Shown here one piece after another: positions 20,254 to 30,899 of a stretch of 64,000 nt of DNA (position 1 is its first letter; each line of letters starts with the position of its first letter). The DNA lies in the NCBI GenBank assembly GCA_028292505.1, contig JAQGMF010000016.1, forward strand, positions 1 through 64,000, given 5' to 3'. The DNA comes from Rhodocyclales bacterium (lineage in GTDB: Bacteria > Pseudomonadota > Gammaproteobacteria > Burkholderiales > Rhodocyclaceae). The notes beneath the pieces are model-generated. The model saw nothing but the letters and a program-made list of their open reading frames with translations. It searched no databases and was not told the origin of the DNA. The translations under genes and the position numbers were made by a program.

Positions 20254-20318
20254 TCTTGTCTCCAACTATGCGCTCTGCTCTGGGTCGAGCGTTGAAGCGC
20301 TAAAAACTCGGTGACTAA

Positions 20319-21836
20319 CTAGTCAAGCAGTTCAGCGATAGCCGCCCTGCTGCCGACGGCCTTGATGCGGTTCAGTGCGGTAGCAACCTGATCGGACAAC
20401 AACGGTATCGCCGTCAGATCTTCACTCCACAGACGCGCATCGGCAAGAATACCGCGCACCCGCTCCGACACGTCTTCACCGGCGATCCAGCCATGCCATG
20501 CCTTGTCGAAAGCATTAATGGCATCTGCATTATCTTTGATCGCATATGGCTGGCCGTCACGCAGTCCCTGGTATTCGCCAGCGGCATTGCGACTGCCGTG
20601 GTAGAAATCCAGCAAAGCGGCGAGCGAGAATGACAGCAGCTTGGGCGCCCTGCCATGTTCGCGCGCATAGTCCTTGATAGTCGGTAACACGCGCACCTGC
20701 CACTTCGAGACGGAATTGAGCGCGATGGAAAGCAGCTCGTGACGAATGTAAGGGTTGGCAAAGCGCTCCATGATGGCGGCGGCGTATTGGTTGCGCTCTT
20801 GCTCCGGACGCGGCACGAAGGGCACGATTTCTTGGAACATGAGGCTATGCAGGTATTTCGACAAGACGGCATCGTCGATAACACTCTTGACGCTGTCCAG
20901 TCCCGCACCGAAAGCAGCCATCGCCATCGCCGTATGCGCGCCGTTGAGCACGCGCACCTTGCTGCTGCGATAGGGCTTCAGGTCATCGGTCCAGATGACA
21001 TTGAGCGCGGCCTTGTGCAATGGAAATTCTTCAGCGAGTTCCTGTGAGCCTTCGATCACCCACAGGTGAAATGGCTCGGCCGCCACAAGCATGCCATCTT
21101 CATAACCGAGCTTCGCACAAACGTCATCTGCTTCCCTGGGCAAACCCGGAACGATGCGGTCGACAAGCGTGTTCAGAAAGTGGTTGTGCTGCTCGATCCA
21201 GGCCACGAATACCGGCGGCAAACCCCAGGCTACCGCATGCTGCAACACGATGTGGCGCAGCTTGCTGCCATTGTCTTCGACCAATTCACAAGGCAAAACG
21301 ATGAGCCCTGCAGCAGGGTTGCCACCGAGTTTGACGAAGCGCTCCCAGAGCAAGGCCGTCAGCTTGGCCGGAAAACTTTGCGGACAGCTTTCCGCAGGAT
21401 TAGGTTCGTCGACGTAGGCAATGCCGGCCTCGGTCGTGTTGGAAATGAGGAAACGCAGACTGGGCGTGCCGGCGCAGGCGAGTAGTGCCAGCCACTCGGT
21501 CGACGGATCGACGAGTTCACGCACACAGGTGATCAGCTTCGTACTGTTGACCAGCTCGCCGCCTTGCACGCCGCGCATCAACACCGTGAACAAACCGTCC
21601 TGCGCGCGCAGTGCAGGTATCGCACCGGGGCCGCGCGCGGCGGCCATCGTCACTTGTCCGTTGAAGACGCCGGCATCGTTGGCGACTTCGATCATCCAGT
21701 CGGCAAAACCGCGTAGAAAGTTTCCGTCGCCGATCTGCAGGATGCCTACTGGCGGGATATCGGGGCGCTTGGCGGACGTGGATGCTTCGACTCGAACGCT
21801 TCCTGCGGCGAGAAGATTGCGACTCAAGATGGGCAC
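20319..21836 (-). CDS. uxaB: Tagaturonate reductase (altronate oxidoreductase)
   Basis: NADH-dependent reductase of the mannitol dehydrogenase family that turns tagaturonate into altronate. Visible motifs are GILQIGDGNFLRGFADWM near the N-terminus, ISNTTEAGI, and the catalytic KVRVLNGAHTAMA segment near residue 295. 505 residues. Start is GTG at 21836 with GGAGC eight bases upstream. Directly ahead is a promoter with two palindromic operators. It is followed by uxaA. The isomerase UxaC, which makes tagaturonate, is not in this window. Other sugar-acid reductases of the same family cannot be ruled out, but the uxaA neighbour supports this call. Confidence 0.92.
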   Translation of the reverse strand: MPILSRNLLAAGSVRVEASTSAKRPDIPPVGILQIGDGNFLRGFADWMIEVANDAGVFNGQVTMAAARGPGAIPALRAQDGLFTVLMRGVQGGELVNSTKLITCVRELVDPSTEWLALLACAGTPSLRFLISNTTEAGIAYVDEPNPAESCPQSFPAKLTALLWERFVKLGGNPAAGLIVLPCELVEDNGSKLRHIVLQHAVAWGLPPVFVAWIEQHNHFLNTLVDRIVPGLPREADDVCAKLGYEDGMLVAAEPFHLWVIEGSQELAEEFPLHKAALNVIWTDDLKPYRSSKVRVLNGAHTAMAMAAFGAGLDSVKSVIDDAVLSKYLHSLMFQEIVPFVPRPEQERNQYAAAIMERFANPYIRHELLSIALNSVSKWQVRVLPTIKDYAREHGRAPKLLSFSLAALLDFYHGSRNAAGEYQGLRDGQPYAIKDNADAINAFDKAWHGWIAGEDVSERVRGILADARLWSEDLTAIPLLSDQVATALNRIKAVGSRAAIAELLD

Positions 21837-21887
21837 GGGAAGCTCCTTGGATGCTTTTTGAACACCCGCCGCCTCAAAGAAACAAGC

Positions 21888-21946
21888 TGTCAGACAAATC
21901 GGGAGTATTTAAGAGATATCATACAAATATGTCTGACAACTTGCAA
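21888..21946 (-). promoter_or_regulatory. uxaB promoter with two TGTC-GACA operators
   Basis: Read leftward: -35 TTGCAA at 21946-21941, exactly 17 bp, then -10 TATGAT at 21923-21918. Operator 2 (TGTCTGACA, 21930-21938) lies inside the spacer; operator 1 (TGTCAGACA, 21888-21896) lies about 20 bp downstream of the expected start site. Centres are 42 bp apart, about four helical turns, so both face the same side of DNA. The TGTC-N-GACA form resembles FadR-type GntR family sites. No such regulator gene is in the window. Confidence 0.7.
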
Positions 21947-21974
21947 TGATGCCGTACAAGGAATCCGCTCGTTT

Positions 21975-22913
21975 TCAGGTAAAGAAAAATACGGGCATCG
22001 CTTCGCGCGGAATGATGGCACCGGGGTATTGCACCACGATAGAAGCGATCTTGTTGCCTGAACGCGCCGCCACTTCGGGCGACTGGCCCTGCAGGCGCGC
22101 GGCAAGATAACCACCGGCAAACGAATCGCCAGCACCGGTCGTGTCGACTACTTTGGCAACCTTGAAGGTCGGCACGAGGAAAGCCTCCATGCCGCGCACG
22201 CGCACAATGGTTTGATCGGTGCCACGCTTGATGACCACTTCATCTGCAGTCAGCGAGAAAGCGTGGCTGATCGCCGACTCCTCGTCGAGCCCGTACAAGG
22301 CAGCATTGTCTTCGAGCGTGATCATGGCCAGATCGGCGTTGGCGAAAGCGCGGTCGTACCACTCGATAGTATCCGGATCGCCACGCCACAAGCGGGGACG
22401 GTAGTTGTTATCGAAGATCACTTTGCCCCCCCGCGCGCGCAGCTTCTCGATGACGCCAAAAAGCCTTTCGCGCCCCGAAACCGGCAATACGGCGAGGCTT
22501 ATGCCGCTGTAATAAAGCGAGTCGAGTTCATCGATATGCGCTTCGAGCGGGCTGGGATCGTCGACGAAATAGTCCTTCGCCGCGCTCATGTCGCGCCAGT
22601 AGTAGAAGGTGCGTTCGCCATTCTCGTCCACCTGAATGGTATAGAGGCCAGGCATCTTGCCGTCTTCGCAACGTACCAATCGTGTATCGATGCCCTCCAA
22701 CTGCCAGGCCTCGAGCATGGCATTGCTGTACGCGTCGTTGCCAAGCTGGGTTGCGTAGAAAACCCGCACACCGCCCTCGGCGCCGAGACGCGCGAGATAG
22801 ACCGCTGTATTCAGCGTATCGCCCCCGAAATTCTGCTGCATCGTGCCGAACATCTGGCCGCGTAACTCGATCATGCATTCACCGAACAAGGCGATACGAC
22901 TGTGCTGTTTCAT
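21975..22913 (-). CDS. kdgK: 2-dehydro-3-deoxygluconokinase (KDG kinase)
   Basis: PfkB-family kinase that phosphorylates KDG to KDPG, the entry to the lower Entner-Doudoroff route. The start ALFGECMIELRG and NFGGDTLNTAVYLARLG are typical of KdgK, and the C-terminal DTTGAGDSFAGGYLAARL carries the catalytic Asp. 312 residues. It lies upstream of uxaB but is separated by a 138-bp gap that contains the uxaB promoter, so it is at least partly independent. KDG is the point where galacturonate and alginate breakdown meet. Confidence 0.94.
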   Translation of the reverse strand: MKQHSRIALFGECMIELRGQMFGTMQQNFGGDTLNTAVYLARLGAEGGVRVFYATQLGNDAYSNAMLEAWQLEGIDTRLVRCEDGKMPGLYTIQVDENGERTFYYWRDMSAAKDYFVDDPSPLEAHIDELDSLYYSGISLAVLPVSGRERLFGVIEKLRARGGKVIFDNNYRPRLWRGDPDTIEWYDRAFANADLAMITLEDNAALYGLDEESAISHAFSLTADEVVIKRGTDQTIVRVRGMEAFLVPTFKVAKVVDTTGAGDSFAGGYLAARLQGQSPEVAARSGNKIASIVVQYPGAIIPREAMPVFFFT

Positions 22914-22979
22914 GTACTTGTGTCAAAGCCGAAAGTGTTGCGAAGAAAAGCCCTGCGTGCATCCGCAGCGTCTGCCATG

Positions 22980-23213
22980 CAAATAATGCCATCACGACAG
23001 CGAAACGGCCTCTCCTTTGGTCAAATTTCATCCTTGCAGTCTGCCGAGCGTCTGCGCCAGATCATAGAAGGAAGTCGACTTCTCGGCGCAAGCGATGGCG
23101 GGCCTTCCATGACCGGCAGCTTCGGTATTTCCAGTATGAATTTCGATGCGCCATCGCTCGCAGCCCTGATCGAGCAGGCGCTTGTACGTTGCAAAGAGCA
23201 ACGGCCGCAATAA
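22980..23213 (+). CDS. Possible small protein of unknown function (77 residues)
   Basis: The 356-bp gap between kdgK and trmL (22914-23269) contains one plausible frame starting MQIMPSRQRNG and ending LIEQALVRCKEQRPQ. Its second half has codon use like the host (SSLQSAERLRQIIEGSRLLG, FDAPSLAALIEQAL). There is no clear ribosome site, no recognised family, and an opposite-strand frame of similar length exists. I list it with low confidence; otherwise I see nothing in this stretch. Confidence 0.25.
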   Translation, partial: QIMPSRQRNGLSFGQISSLQSAERLRQIIEGSRLLGASDGGPSMTGSFGISSMNFDAPSLAALIEQALVRCKEQRPQ

Positions 23214-23269
23214 GCACAGGAAAAGGAAAGACTCGAAAAGTCGGGCGTCTGAACGCGAGGGCAATCTCG

Positions 23270-23734
23270 CTACACGGCTGAGCTGAAGTCGAGCTGCCGC
23301 CACGCCTCGAACACCATCACGGCAGCACTGTTGGAGAGATTTAGACTGCGGCTGTCGACCACCATGGGGATGCGCAATCGCTGCTCCGGCGGAAAACTTT
23401 CGCGTAGCCAGAGCGGCAGCCCGCGCGACTCCGGCCCGAACACAAATACGTCGCCGGCCTCATAGCGAGGCGTGTCGAACCGCTGGCTCCCATGCGTCGT
23501 CATCGCAAACATGCGCCGACCCGCTAACGCCGTACTGCACGCCAGCCAATCGCCGTGCACGGTCACGACAGCCTTGTCGCGATAGTCCATGCCAGCGCGT
23601 GTCAAAAGCTTGTCGCTCAGCTCGAAACCCAAAGGCTGGACAAGATGCAACTGTGCTCCCGTATTGGCGCAAAGCCGCATGACATTGCCGGTATTGGGTG
23701 GAATTTCGGGTTCGAACAACACAATGTGGAACAT
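23270..23734 (-). CDS. trmL: tRNA (cytidine(34)-2'-O)-methyltransferase
   Basis: SPOUT-class enzyme that methylates the wobble ribose of certain leucine tRNAs. The start MFHIVLFEPEIPPNTGNVMRLC, the knot segments DVFVFGPESRGLP, and the end RSLNLSNSAAVMVFEAWRQL are diagnostic. 154 residues, normal for TrmL. It stands alone in the leftward direction between kdgK and the PL7 gene. Confidence 0.95.
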   Translation of the reverse strand: MFHIVLFEPEIPPNTGNVMRLCANTGAQLHLVQPLGFELSDKLLTRAGMDYRDKAVVTVHGDWLACSTALAGRRMFAMTTHGSQRFDTPRYEAGDVFVFGPESRGLPLWLRESFPPEQRLRIPMVVDSRSLNLSNSAAVMVFEAWRQLDFSSAV

Positions 23735-23889
23735 GGAATGAGTACATCTGACGAGACAAGGCGATGTTAACGGGTATTTGCACTTGCCACCTCTGCTACG
23801 CTTCTATCTCCGGACTGAGTGGGATTTCACGCACCTCTGCTGCCATTGCTAAAACACCCGAAGGCAAAATGACGGTTGAAGGTTCTCGT

Positions 23890-23920
23890 CGCCAGCGCTC
23901 CTAAAAGGAATGGCGTTTTT
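23890..23920 (+). terminator. Terminator-like hairpin in the leader of the PL7 gene
   Basis: CGCCA (23890-23894) pairs with TGGCG (23911-23915), and inner TCCT pairs with AGGA around an AAA loop; five T follow directly. It points rightward and lies only 29 bp before the PL7 start, with no complete rightward gene before it. It may attenuate the lyase or end a short upstream transcript. Confidence 0.5.
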
Positions 23921-23949
23921 AAAAATCATCGAATTTTTGAAGGGCTGAA

Positions 23950-24873
23950 ATGATCGCAAACACCTCGCGCAAAGTAGCGTTACGCACTTCCTGTTTTTCT
24001 CGCCTTTTTTCCCGCAATTTCGCCCTGGCCCTGTTGGTAGTCAGCGCACTGCCAGGTTGCCAGACCGATGGCGCAGGCAATCCGGAGCCAAGCGCTCAAA
24101 CGGGTTCAGCAAAGTCCCCCTCCGAACTGTTGGGCGGCCTCAAATCGTGGAAACTAACGCTGCCCACCGGTCCGTCCGACAAGGCAACAGATATTCTGGA
24201 TTTATCCAACTACTCGAACAGTCCGTGGTTCACGCTCAATCCCACGCGGACCGCGGTCAATTTCAGGGCCAACGCGGGCGGATCCCGAACGACAAAGAAC
24301 ACTGCATATTCGCGAACCGAGTTGCGCGAGATGACGAGCGACGGTTCGGGTCTTGGCGCCTGGGCGTGCGAAAGTGCGAAACGCAGCATGCATATCGAGC
24401 AGGTACTGACACACACTGCGAAAAACAAGCCCGAAGCCTCGATCGGTCAGATCCACGACCCTGTCAATGACAATCTGATGCTGCTGTATACCGGCCCGGC
24501 CAACGCCAATGGTGCGACCGATACGGGTACGCTGACGGCATATTTCAACAACCGTGCAAGTTCTGTCGTACTGGATTCAGCCTACAAGCTGGGTGACAAG
24601 ATGGTCATCGACGTCACAGTGGCCGATGGCGCGGTCGGCGTGAAATATCAGAATCTGCGCTCGGGCCAAATGCTGGATTCCGGGCCGGTTGCCTTCATCA
24701 ACGTCAAGGGAGCCTGCTACTTCAAGGCCGGCATGTACATCGCTTCGTGCAGCAAGACCGATAGCAATGGCAGCGTCAACCAAGTGTGCGTGAACAAGGG
24801 TTGGACGGCGAATCTGTACGATGAGCCCGATGACTACGCCGAACTCGCCATCAGCAAGCTCTCGCTCAAGTAG
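23950..24873 (+). CDS. Alginate lyase, polysaccharide lyase family 7, lipoprotein
   Basis: 307 residues. The N-terminal hydrophobic segment (ALALLVVSALPGC) ends in a lipobox with Cys at about residue 37, so it is probably an outer-membrane-anchored lipoprotein. The PL7 jelly-roll follows from about residue 60 (LKSWKLTLPTG). The three PL7 active-site strands are all present: SRTELREM, SIGQIHDP (Q-I-H form, associated with guluronate-containing substrates), and CYFKAGMYIAS. It cleaves alginate by beta-elimination. A terminator-like hairpin stands just upstream. Its product pathway would feed KDG to the nearby KdgK. Confidence 0.9.
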   Translation: MIANTSRKVALRTSCFSRLFSRNFALALLVVSALPGCQTDGAGNPEPSAQTGSAKSPSELLGGLKSWKLTLPTGPSDKATDILDLSNYSNSPWFTLNPTRTAVNFRANAGGSRTTKNTAYSRTELREMTSDGSGLGAWACESAKRSMHIEQVLTHTAKNKPEASIGQIHDPVNDNLMLLYTGPANANGATDTGTLTAYFNNRASSVVLDSAYKLGDKMVIDVTVADGAVGVKYQNLRSGQMLDSGPVAFINVKGACYFKAGMYIASCSKTDSNGSVNQVCVNKGWTANLYDEPDDYAELAISKLSLK

Positions 24874-24918
24874 TTCGAAGCTTGCAGGTCAGCAGGCGCC
24901 ATATGGGGAGAAATCCCG

Positions 24919-25073
24919 CTAGTGGTGTGCTTCTGAATTGATGGAGTTAGTCCAACAGCCTCGTCATTCCGGCGAAGGCCGGAATCCAGTTCGCACGCGT
25001 GGCACTGGATCCCGGCCTTCGCCGGGATGACGATATCGAGGGTGGTTTCGTGATTTGCGAAACACCACACTAG
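24919..25073. mobile_element. MITE-like element containing REP-like repeat, copy B
   Basis: About 155 bp with related ends: the left end begins CTAGTGGTGTG and the right end, read inward, begins CTAGTGTGGTGT. The centre (24962-25032) is the CGTCATTCC...ATGACG palindrome also seen at 1827-1907. Both ends are CTAG. The right CTAG supplies the comF stop codon. There is no coding capacity. It fits a small non-autonomous element or a long REP unit. Confidence 0.55.
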
Positions 25074-25798
25074 CGCCTGCCACGCAAGGTCCTCGCTACC
25101 AGTAGATTGGTAACGCGCGTGGCGCCGGCAAACTTCAATGTCTGCGCCAGTTCGTCAAGCGACGCTCCGCTGGTGATGACGTCGTCGATGACGAGCACAT
25201 GCGAGCCAGCAATAGGAGCGACACAACGAAAAGCACCGCGTACGTTTTTCCTGCGTTGCCGTATCGGCAGGCCGGCCTGATGTGGCGTATCGATGTCGCG
25301 TACCACCAAGCCGTTTTCCACAGGAATACGCAGTGCCCGCCCGACACCACGCGCGAGTTCCACTGACTGGTTGAAGCCGCGTTCTGCAATCCGCCGCGGG
25401 TGAAGCGGCACGGGCACGATGACGTCGGCATGCACGTCGCCTAACGCCGTGAGCAGGCCGCCGACCAGCACGTCGCGCACTGCAAATACCGGCCCGAACT
25501 TCAGGGCCAGCACCATTTCGCGAATCGGATGCGTGTAGACAAAAGCGGCCAGAGTCGCATCGAAATGCGGCGTCCTGCGCTGACATTGACCACATTGCTG
25601 CGCACCGGGTGTCGGCAAGGCACATACTGGGCAGGAATCCGCATCGAGCCAGGGCAGCTCTTTCGCGCAAGCCGCGCAAATGGCCACCTCGCCGGCGCGC
25701 CCGCCGCAAACGAAGCAATCCTGCGGCCATAGCCGGGCGAGCAAGCGCGAGCTTGCGCTGCGCCAACGCTTGACCTGGTTGTTTGACAAGCCTTTCAT
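25070..25798 (-). CDS. comF: ComF family phosphoribosyltransferase-like protein
   Basis: 242 residues with an N-terminal zinc-finger region (CFVCGG, CAACAKEL, CPVCALP, CGQCQRR) and a C-terminal phosphoribosyltransferase fold with the PRPP-binding motif HVLVIDDVITSGASL. ComF is needed for DNA uptake in naturally competent bacteria and is thought to act on single-stranded DNA in the cytoplasm. The stop codon lies in the end of a MITE-like element, so the last residues could differ from the ancestral gene. It is divergent from bioB. Confidence 0.9.
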   Translation of the reverse strand: MKGLSNNQVKRWRSASSRLLARLWPQDCFVCGGRAGEVAICAACAKELPWLDADSCPVCALPTPGAQQCGQCQRRTPHFDATLAAFVYTHPIREMVLALKFGPVFAVRDVLVGGLLTALGDVHADVIVPVPLHPRRIAERGFNQSVELARGVGRALRIPVENGLVVRDIDTPHQAGLPIRQRRKNVRGAFRCVAPIAGSHVLVIDDVITSGASLDELAQTLKFAGATRVTNLLVARTLRGRR

Positions 25799-25864
25799 GT
25801 TTCCCGGATCATTCGCCGCTGCCTTTGATTGTCCCGTTGTTTCTTAAAGAATCGAGATTGTTCC

Positions 25865-26893
25865 ATGACCACCAGCACAGCCTCTAGCCGTCCCGAAATC
25901 CAGGCCAAGGAAATCAAGCTCGTTCGCCCTCGCAGCGCTGCTAGCGCCGCTGCAGCAGCAGACGGCGCCTGGCATACCGATGCGGTGCTGGCGCTGTTCG
26001 AGCTGCCGTTCAACGATCTGATGTTCCGCGCCCAGCAGGTTCACCGCGCGCACTTCGACGCCAATGCCGTGCAACGCTCGACCCTGCTGTCGATCAAGAC
26101 CGGCGGTTGTTCCGAAGATTGTGGCTATTGCTCGCAGGCCAAACGTTACCAGACCGGCCTCGAAAGCGAAGAACTCATGGCCGTGCAGGAAGTCGTCGAC
26201 AAAGCGCGCATTGCCAAGGAAAACGGCGCATCGCGCTTCTGCATGGGCGCAGCCTGGCGCGGCCCGAAGGATCGCGACCTGGAGCCGGTACTGGAAATGG
26301 TGCGCCAGGTGAAGTCGCTTGGGCTGGAAACCTGCGTCACGCTGGGCATGCTGCGCGAGGGCCAGGCCGTCAAACTCGCCGATGCCGGCCTCGATTACTA
26401 CAACCACAATCTCGACACCGCCGCCGAGATGTATGACTCCATCATTTCCACGCACTCGCAGGCCGACCGCTTCGACACCATCGATAAAGTGCGCGATGCG
26501 GGCATCCACGTCTGCTCTGGCGGCATCGTCGGCATGGGCGAATCGCGTCGTGGCCGCGCTGCGCTGATTTCGCAACTGGCCAGCATGACGCCGCCACCGG
26601 AATCGGTGCCGATCAATAATCTCGTGCGCGTCGAAGGCACGCCATTGGCCGACACACCGCCTCTCGACATCTTCGAATTCGTGCGTACTATCGCCGCCGC
26701 GCGCATCACGATGCCAACCAGCTACGTTCGTCTTTCTGCAGGCCGTCGCGAAATGTCGGACGAGGCACAGGCCATGTGCTTCCTCGCTGGCGCCAACTCG
26801 ATCTTCTATGGCGACAAGCTGCTCACCACGGGCAACCCGGATGTGACGGGCGACGAAGCGCTGATGCAAAAGCTGGGCATCAAATCCGTGTAG
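25865..26893 (+). CDS. bioB: Biotin synthase
   Basis: Radical SAM enzyme that inserts sulfur into dethiobiotin. The cluster motif [10 protein letters not shown] (CxxxCxxC) is near residue 80, and the conserved [15 protein letters not shown] and [16 protein letters not shown] segments are present. 342 residues from ATG at 25865; the stretch upstream to 25829 is not homologous. An N-terminal tail of about 35 residues precedes the core, somewhat longer than usual. The stop codon TAG lies within a 29-bp perfect hairpin. Confidence 0.96.
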   Translation: MTTSTASSRPEIQAKEIKLVRPRSAASAAAAADGAWHTDAVLALFELPFNDLMFRAQQVHRAHFDANAVQRSTLLSIKTGGCSEDCGYCSQAKRYQTGLESEELMAVQEVVDKARIAKENGASRFCMGAAWRGPKDRDLEPVLEMVRQVKSLGLETCVTLGMLREGQAVKLADAGLDYYNHNLDTAAEMYDSIISTHSQADRFDTIDKVRDAGIHVCSGGIVGMGESRRGRAALISQLASMTPPPESVPINNLVRVEGTPLADTPPLDIFEFVRTIAAARITMPTSYVRLSAGRREMSDEAQAMCFLAGANSIFYGDKLLTTGNPDVTGDEALMQKLGIKSV

Positions 26894-26918
26894 GGTGGGC
26901 TCGCCGAGCCCACCCTAC
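26890..26918. repeat. Perfect hairpin repeat overlapping the bioB stop
   Basis: GTAGGGTGGGCTCG (26890-26903) is the reverse complement of CGAGCCCACCCTAC (26905-26918), one base between. There is no T-tract, so it is not a classic terminator. Elements starting GTAGGGTGGGC are common as dispersed repeats in betaproteobacteria. It could stabilise the bioB mRNA end. Confidence 0.65.
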
Positions 26919-26936
26919 CGCAGAAATGCCAAAGTC

Positions 26937-28163
26937 ATGTCCGCCATCGAACTCGCCAAACACATCCTGCTTCAGCTCGGCATCGTCCTGCTGACCGGCG
27001 TCGTTTGCAGCGTCGTCGCCAAGCGCCTGCACGTGCCGGATATCGTGCTCTACCTGCTTGCCGGCATGGCGCTCGGCCCGGCCGCGGCGGGCGTGGTGCA
27101 CGTCCCTGCCGCTGGCACGCTCAACCAGATACTGTTGACCTTCGGCGCCAGCTATCTGCTCTTCGATGGCGGCGCCTCGCTACGCTTCAAGGTGCTTAAA
27201 GAAGTGTGGATCACCATCGTCGTCATATCGACGCTCGGCGTACTCATCACCGGTGCCATCACGGCCGGTGTGGCCATCGCAGTCGGCCTGCCGGCCATGA
27301 CCGCCCTGCTGCTTGGCGCAGTGATCTCCTCGACCGATCCCGCCACCCTGGTACCCATTTTCAAGCAAGTGCGCATTCGTGATCGCGTAGCGCAAACCGT
27401 CATGAGCGAGTCCGCCTTCAATGACGCGATGGGCGCGATTGCCACCTTTACTGTGCTGGGTATCGTCACCGGCAGTGGCGAAGCCTTCTCGCTCGGCGCC
27501 AGCCTGCGCGCGCTGCTGTGGCAGTCGGGGCTCGGCATTTTCATCGGCGGCGCTGCCGGCTATCTCGCCTGTCTGCTGACCGCGCACGAGACATTCGGCT
27601 TCATGCGCGAGCATCTGCCGCTGGTGACATTGATGGCTGTCATCGGCGCCTACCTCACGGCTGATGGTTTGCAATCCTCGGGTTTCATGGCGGTCTTCGT
27701 CTTCGGCATCATGCTCGGCAATCGCGACAGCTTCGGCTTCGCGCTGGACGCGCCCGAGCAGGCCGCGCTCGACGACTTCATCGGCACCACCACGCTGATC
27801 ATGCGCATCTTCATCTTCGTGCTGCTCGGCAGTCAGGTCGACTTCGCGCTGCTGCGCCAATACTGGCCCGCTGGCGTGTTGATCGTCGCGCTGTTCATGT
27901 GCGTGGCGCGACCCGTCACCGTTTTCCTGTGCGCCGGCGCGGATCGCAGGGCACGCTGGTCGTTCAAGGAAATGCTCTTCATGAGCTGGACGCGCGAAAC
28001 CGGCGTGATCCCCGCCGCGCTGGCCGGCATGCTGATCGGCCTGAAGGTGCCGGGCGCCGAAGTCGTCAGTGCGATCACCTTCATCGCCATCCTGATGACC
28101 ATCCTCATCCAGGCCCCCACAACACGGTGGCTGGCACATAGGCTTGGGCTGCTGGAAGAATGA
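26937..28163 (+). CDS. Cation:proton antiporter, CPA1/NhaP type
   Basis: 408-residue inner-membrane protein with about 12 helices. Typical antiporter motifs are present: AVISSTDPATLVPI and SESAFNDAMGAIATFTVLG, which includes the Asn-Asp pair of the transport site, plus the QSSGFMAVFVFGIMLGNR segment. Exchange of Na+ or K+ for H+ is expected; the ion is not determined. Start ATG 26937 is taken because the upstream extension covers a hairpin repeat. One base separates its stop from the next start (28165), so it is coupled to the methyltransferase. Confidence 0.85.
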   Translation: MSAIELAKHILLQLGIVLLTGVVCSVVAKRLHVPDIVLYLLAGMALGPAAAGVVHVPAAGTLNQILLTFGASYLLFDGGASLRFKVLKEVWITIVVISTLGVLITGAITAGVAIAVGLPAMTALLLGAVISSTDPATLVPIFKQVRIRDRVAQTVMSESAFNDAMGAIATFTVLGIVTGSGEAFSLGASLRALLWQSGLGIFIGGAAGYLACLLTAHETFGFMREHLPLVTLMAVIGAYLTADGLQSSGFMAVFVFGIMLGNRDSFGFALDAPEQAALDDFIGTTTLIMRIFIFVLLGSQVDFALLRQYWPAGVLIVALFMCVARPVTVFLCAGADRRARWSFKEMLFMSWTRETGVIPAALAGMLIGLKVPGAEVVSAITFIAILMTILIQAPTTRWLAHRLGLLEE

Positions 28164-28164
28164 C

Positions 28165-29051
28165 ATGAGCATTTCGGCCGATTTCCGCCTCGACCGCGCT
28201 CAGGTGCGTCGCAATTTCTCGGCGAGCGCGGCGACTGCCAACAACACCGACTTCCTCGCTCGCGAAGTCTCGCGCCGCATGGCCGAACGCCTCGACTACA
28301 TCCGCATCGAGCCGCAACGCATTCTCGATCTGGGCTGTGGCAGCAGCCGCGATCTGCCGATGCTGACGCAGCGCTATCCGCGCGCCACGCGCATTGGCAT
28401 CGATTTCGCTGCGCCCTTGCTGAATCTTGCGCAACAACGTGGCAGCTCCGTCAGTAAAGTCGTACAACGTCTGTTCAACACCCGACATGCGCCGCGCCTT
28501 ATTTGCGCCGATGTCGAAGCCCTGCCCTTGCAACGCGCCAGCGTACAGATGGTGTGGTCCAACCTCATGCTCAACTGGCTGCACGAACCCATGCCCGCAT
28601 TACGCGAAATGCATCGCGTGCTGGCCGTCGATGGTCTGCTGATGTTCTCCACGCTGGGCCCGGACACTTTGCGCGAATTGCGCGAGGCATTGCCACATGC
28701 GCATGGCGAGCGCGTGCACCGCTTCATCGACATGCACGACCTCGGCGACTGCCTGCTGCAGGCCGGCTTCGCAGAACCGGTGATGGACATGGAAGTCATC
28801 ACCCTCACCTACACCGATCTCGACGCCCTGTTGCGCGAGTTGCGGCAATCCGGCGCAAGCAATGCTTCGGATGCGCGACCACGTGGCCTCAGCGGCAGGA
28901 CCGATTGGCAACGCGCCCGTGAAACCTATGAGCACCTGCGTCGCGAAGACCGTCTGCCGGCCACCTTCGAGATCGTCTACGGCCATGCGTGGAAGACAGC
29001 GCCGAAGAAACTCGACGACGGTCGCGCCATCATCGAATTCAAATCGCGCAA

Positions 29052-29055
<4 letters not shown>
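28165..29055 (+). CDS. bioC: BioC-like SAM-dependent methyltransferase (malonyl-ACP O-methyltransferase)
   Basis: Class I methyltransferase with the SAM motif ILDLGCGSSRDLP near residue 52, a following acidic motif (IGIDFAAPLL), and SNLMLNWLHEPMPALREMHRVL. The start DRAQVRRNFSASA resembles BioC, which methylates malonyl-ACP to start pimelate synthesis. bioB lies two genes upstream, which supports the call. Length 296 residues includes a ~40-residue C-terminal part with YGHAWK, seen in BioC homologues. Other methyltransferases cannot be excluded. Confidence 0.8.
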
Positions 29056-30838
<1,783 letters not shown>

Positions 30839-30899
30839 TTACAGCTAAAAAATTTTTTAAAAATATCTGAACTTTTCGATTATTTGAGCTTCTATTAAC

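Noticed and set aside
25844..26869. Leftward frame opposite bioB
   Set aside because: Antisense shadow of bioB, whose cluster motif is intact.
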